The notes beneath the pieces were generated by a model, which saw nothing but the letters and a program-made list of their open reading frames with translations, was not told where the DNA came from and searched no databases. A stretch of 64,000 nt of DNA, from the NCBI RefSeq assembly GCF_001647715.1, contig NZ_CP015600.1, positions 4,526,001 through 4,590,000 on the forward strand, given 5' to 3'. Source of the DNA: Pseudomonas antarctica. Its GTDB lineage: Bacteria > Pseudomonadota > Gammaproteobacteria > Pseudomonadales > Pseudomonadaceae. Shown here in pieces: positions 62,442 through 64,000 of this stretch. A program made the translations under genes and the position numbers. Within the stretch, counting starts at the first letter, position 1. Every line of letters begins with the position of its first letter.

Positions 62442-63743
62442 ATGAAAAAAGTAATGCTCAAGACCACACTTAGCCTCGCCGTTACCATGGCATCCTCCCA
62501 ACTGTTCGCAAGCGGCTTTGCCCTGAACGAACAAGACGTCGCCGGCATGGGTACGGGTTTCGCAGGCCGCTCTTCTTCTGCCGATAACGCAAGCACCGTC
62601 TATGGTAACCCTGCCGGTATGGCTCGCCTGGAAGGCCAGCAAATCACTGGTGGTGTTGCAGCGATCGATGCAACAACCGACATCAAAGACGCCAGCGGTC
62701 GCTCGCGCGGCAGTAACAAAGGCGACATGGTCCCGTTCACCGCGGTCCCTTTTGGCTTCTACACCAATAAACTTAACGACCAGTGGGCAATCGGCTTCGG
62801 TGTTTACGCACCGTTCGGCCTGAAGACTGACTACGAACGTGGCTTCCAGGGCCGTGCTTTCGGCAGCAAAAGTGAAGTGGCGGTCATTACCTTCCAGCCG
62901 ACTGTCAGCTACGCCTTCAATGACAAGGTGTCGATCGGTTTTGGTCCAACCATCAACCGTATTTCCGGCACCCTTGAGTCGCAGCCAAACCTGGGCTTGC
63001 TGCCGCTTCCTGGGCTGGCAGGCACCGGTGACAGCAAAGTCAAAGTCAAAGGCGACGATACCGCCCTTGGCTTCAACGCCGGTATCCTGGTGCAAGCCAC
63101 CGACACCACCCGCGTTGGCCTGACTTATCACTCGGAAGTGAAATACAAGCTCGAAGGCCACACCGACGTAACCCCGGGCACTGGCGTTCCAGCTGCCTAT
63201 CTGGGTGCAGGCCGCTACGATGCATCGCTGAAAGTTGACACCCCTGAATCCTGGGATGCTTCGGTCACTCAAGACCTGAGCGATGCCTGGAAGGTCTACG
63301 GCGGTGCAACCTGGACGCGCTGGAGCCGCCTGAAAGACATTACCGTCAACAACGAAGGCGTGACCCGAGCCGGTGGTGCACTCGCACCTCAGATCGTCGG
63401 TCAGATCCAAGAGCCGCAAAACTGGCACGACACCTGGGCCTACGCCCTGGGTACCTCGTACCAGATCACCAAACAAGTGGTACTGCGTACCGGTCTGACC
63501 TTCGACCAGTCGCCTACCAACAACACTGATCGCTCGCCGCGTATTCCTACCGGTGACCGGACGATCTTCAGTGTCGGCTTGGGCTACGCGGTGATGGATA
63601 ACATGACCGTCGACCTGGCTTATTCCTACCTCAAGGAAGAGCCGGTCAAGGTGAACAAGCAGAACGCGCTGGGTCAGACCTACGCTTCCAAGTACGAAAA
63701 CAGCGCCAACGGCTTCGGCCTGGGCGTGACGTACAAGTTCTGA
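62442..63743 (+). CDS. fadL: FadL/OmpP1 family outer-membrane transporter
   Basis: A 433-aa beta-barrel porin for long-chain fatty acids or other hydrophobic compounds. Signal peptide 1-23 (ending QLFA), then the FadL start SGFALNEQDVAGMGTGFAG with the NPAGMARL motif, a 14-strand barrel and a C-terminal Phe (GVTYKF). GGAG lies 8 nt before the ATG. It stands alone and ends in a strong terminator. The exact ligand is unknown, and Pseudomonas has several FadL paralogues. Confidence 0.9.
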   Translation: MKKVMLKTTLSLAVTMASSQLFASGFALNEQDVAGMGTGFAGRSSSADNASTVYGNPAGMARLEGQQITGGVAAIDATTDIKDASGRSRGSNKGDMVPFTAVPFGFYTNKLNDQWAIGFGVYAPFGLKTDYERGFQGRAFGSKSEVAVITFQPTVSYAFNDKVSIGFGPTINRISGTLESQPNLGLLPLPGLAGTGDSKVKVKGDDTALGFNAGILVQATDTTRVGLTYHSEVKYKLEGHTDVTPGTGVPAAYLGAGRYDASLKVDTPESWDASVTQDLSDAWKVYGGATWTRWSRLKDITVNNEGVTRAGGALAPQIVGQIQEPQNWHDTWAYALGTSYQITKQVVLRTGLTFDQSPTNNTDRSPRIPTGDRTIFSVGLGYAVMDNMTVDLAYSYLKEEPVKVNKQNALGQTYASKYENSANGFGLGVTYKF

Positions 63744-63760
63744 TTTAAGCCGTAAAAAAA

Positions 63761-63794
63761 GCCCCGCGTTCCTGCAAAGGAAGCGGGGCTTTTT
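63761..63794. terminator. Bidirectional terminator between fadL and gpx
   Basis: GCCCCGC...GCGGGGC (7 bp) extended by TTCC/GGAA with a bulged G; an A-run precedes and a T-run follows, so it serves both fadL (+) and the glutathione peroxidase gene (-). Confidence 0.93.
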
Positions 63795-63806
63795 AATGGC
63801 CGACGA

Positions 63807-64000
63807 TCAAGGTTTGGAGGCCAACGCCTCTTCCACTGCCTTGATCAGATCCGGGCTGTCGGGTTTGGTCAAACTGGAGAAGTTGGCAATCACCTTGCCC
63901 TGGCGATCCACCACGTACTTATAGAAGTTCCACTTCGGCGCGCTGGTCTGCTGCGCCAGAATCTTGAACAGGTGCACCGCGTCCGGCCCTTTGACTTTTT
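63807..64000 (-). CDS. Glutathione peroxidase family protein (3' part only)
   Basis: The frame is open from the window edge to a TGA at 63807-63809. The 64 visible codons read ...[56 protein letters not shown], with the [14 protein letters not shown] signature of glutathione/thiol peroxidases. The N-terminal active site is outside the window. The gene is truncated by the window, not broken. Confidence 0.85.
   Translation of the reverse strand, partial: KVKGPDAVHLFKILAQQTSAPKWNFYKYVVDRQGKVIANFSSLTKPDSPDLIKAVEEALASKP

Noticed and set aside
62436..63476. 346-codon minus-strand frame opposite fadL
   Set aside because: Shadow of the barrel gene; the fadL reading has signal peptide, motif and C-terminal Phe.
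63807..64000. Pseudogene of glutathione peroxidase
   Set aside because: The visible frame is intact to its stop; it is cut only by the window edge.

Overview
The window is a chromosomal segment of a fluorescent-group Pseudomonas (G+C-rich, FleQ/FleSR/FleN flagellar regulators, REP elements with the GTGGGAGC...GCTTGC core, PhhR/PhhABC, PlpD, CbrA/NahK-like SSS-histidine kinase). No tRNA, rRNA, insertion sequence, CRISPR array or integrated prophage was seen.

Region 1 (1-40.5 kb) is a polar-flagellum superlocus read almost entirely leftwards on the minus strand. From right to left it holds: rod, ring and hook-junction genes flgF-G-H-I-J-K-L; a ketoacyl synthase III-like gene next to flagellin; fliC-flaG-fliD-fliS-fliT; the master regulator fleQ; the two-component pair fleS-fleR; fliE-F-G-H-I-J (basal body and export ATPase); the hsbA-hsbR-hptB partner-switch/phosphorelay module; fliK; fliL-M-N-O-P-Q-R-flhB (switch and export gate); two cold-shock-type genes and one small DUF6124-type gene; then flhA-flhF-fleN-fliA. 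Six well-formed sigma-54 (-24/-12) promoters stand before flgF, fleS, fliE, fliK, fliL and flhA, each with its -12 GC 52-64 nt from the start codon. A sigma-28 promoter stands before fliC. Together they show the FleQ -> FleSR -> FliA hierarchy directly in the DNA.

Region 2 (40.7-45.1 kb) is the aromatic amino acid catabolic locus: phhR (minus) divergent from phhA-phhB-phhC (plus), with a TyrR/PhhR-type box between them. PhhR has an altered GAFTGA loop and an altered Walker B motif.

Region 3 (45.1-64 kb) is mixed housekeeping and accessory DNA: an LpxH-like phosphoesterase, an AraC regulator, an EamA transporter, a SelW/Rdx-like protein, the patatin autotransporter PlpD, a MarR regulator, recQ, a YgfB/YecA-type protein, a YbaN-like membrane protein, a 1156-aa transporter-histidine kinase-receiver hybrid, rmuC, several small Pseudomonas proteins (one behind a strongly structured RNA leader), a phage-like orphan protein, a FadL-type porin and the 3' end of a glutathione peroxidase gene cut by the window edge. 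Eight REP/REPIN elements sit only between genes, mostly at transcription-unit boundaries.
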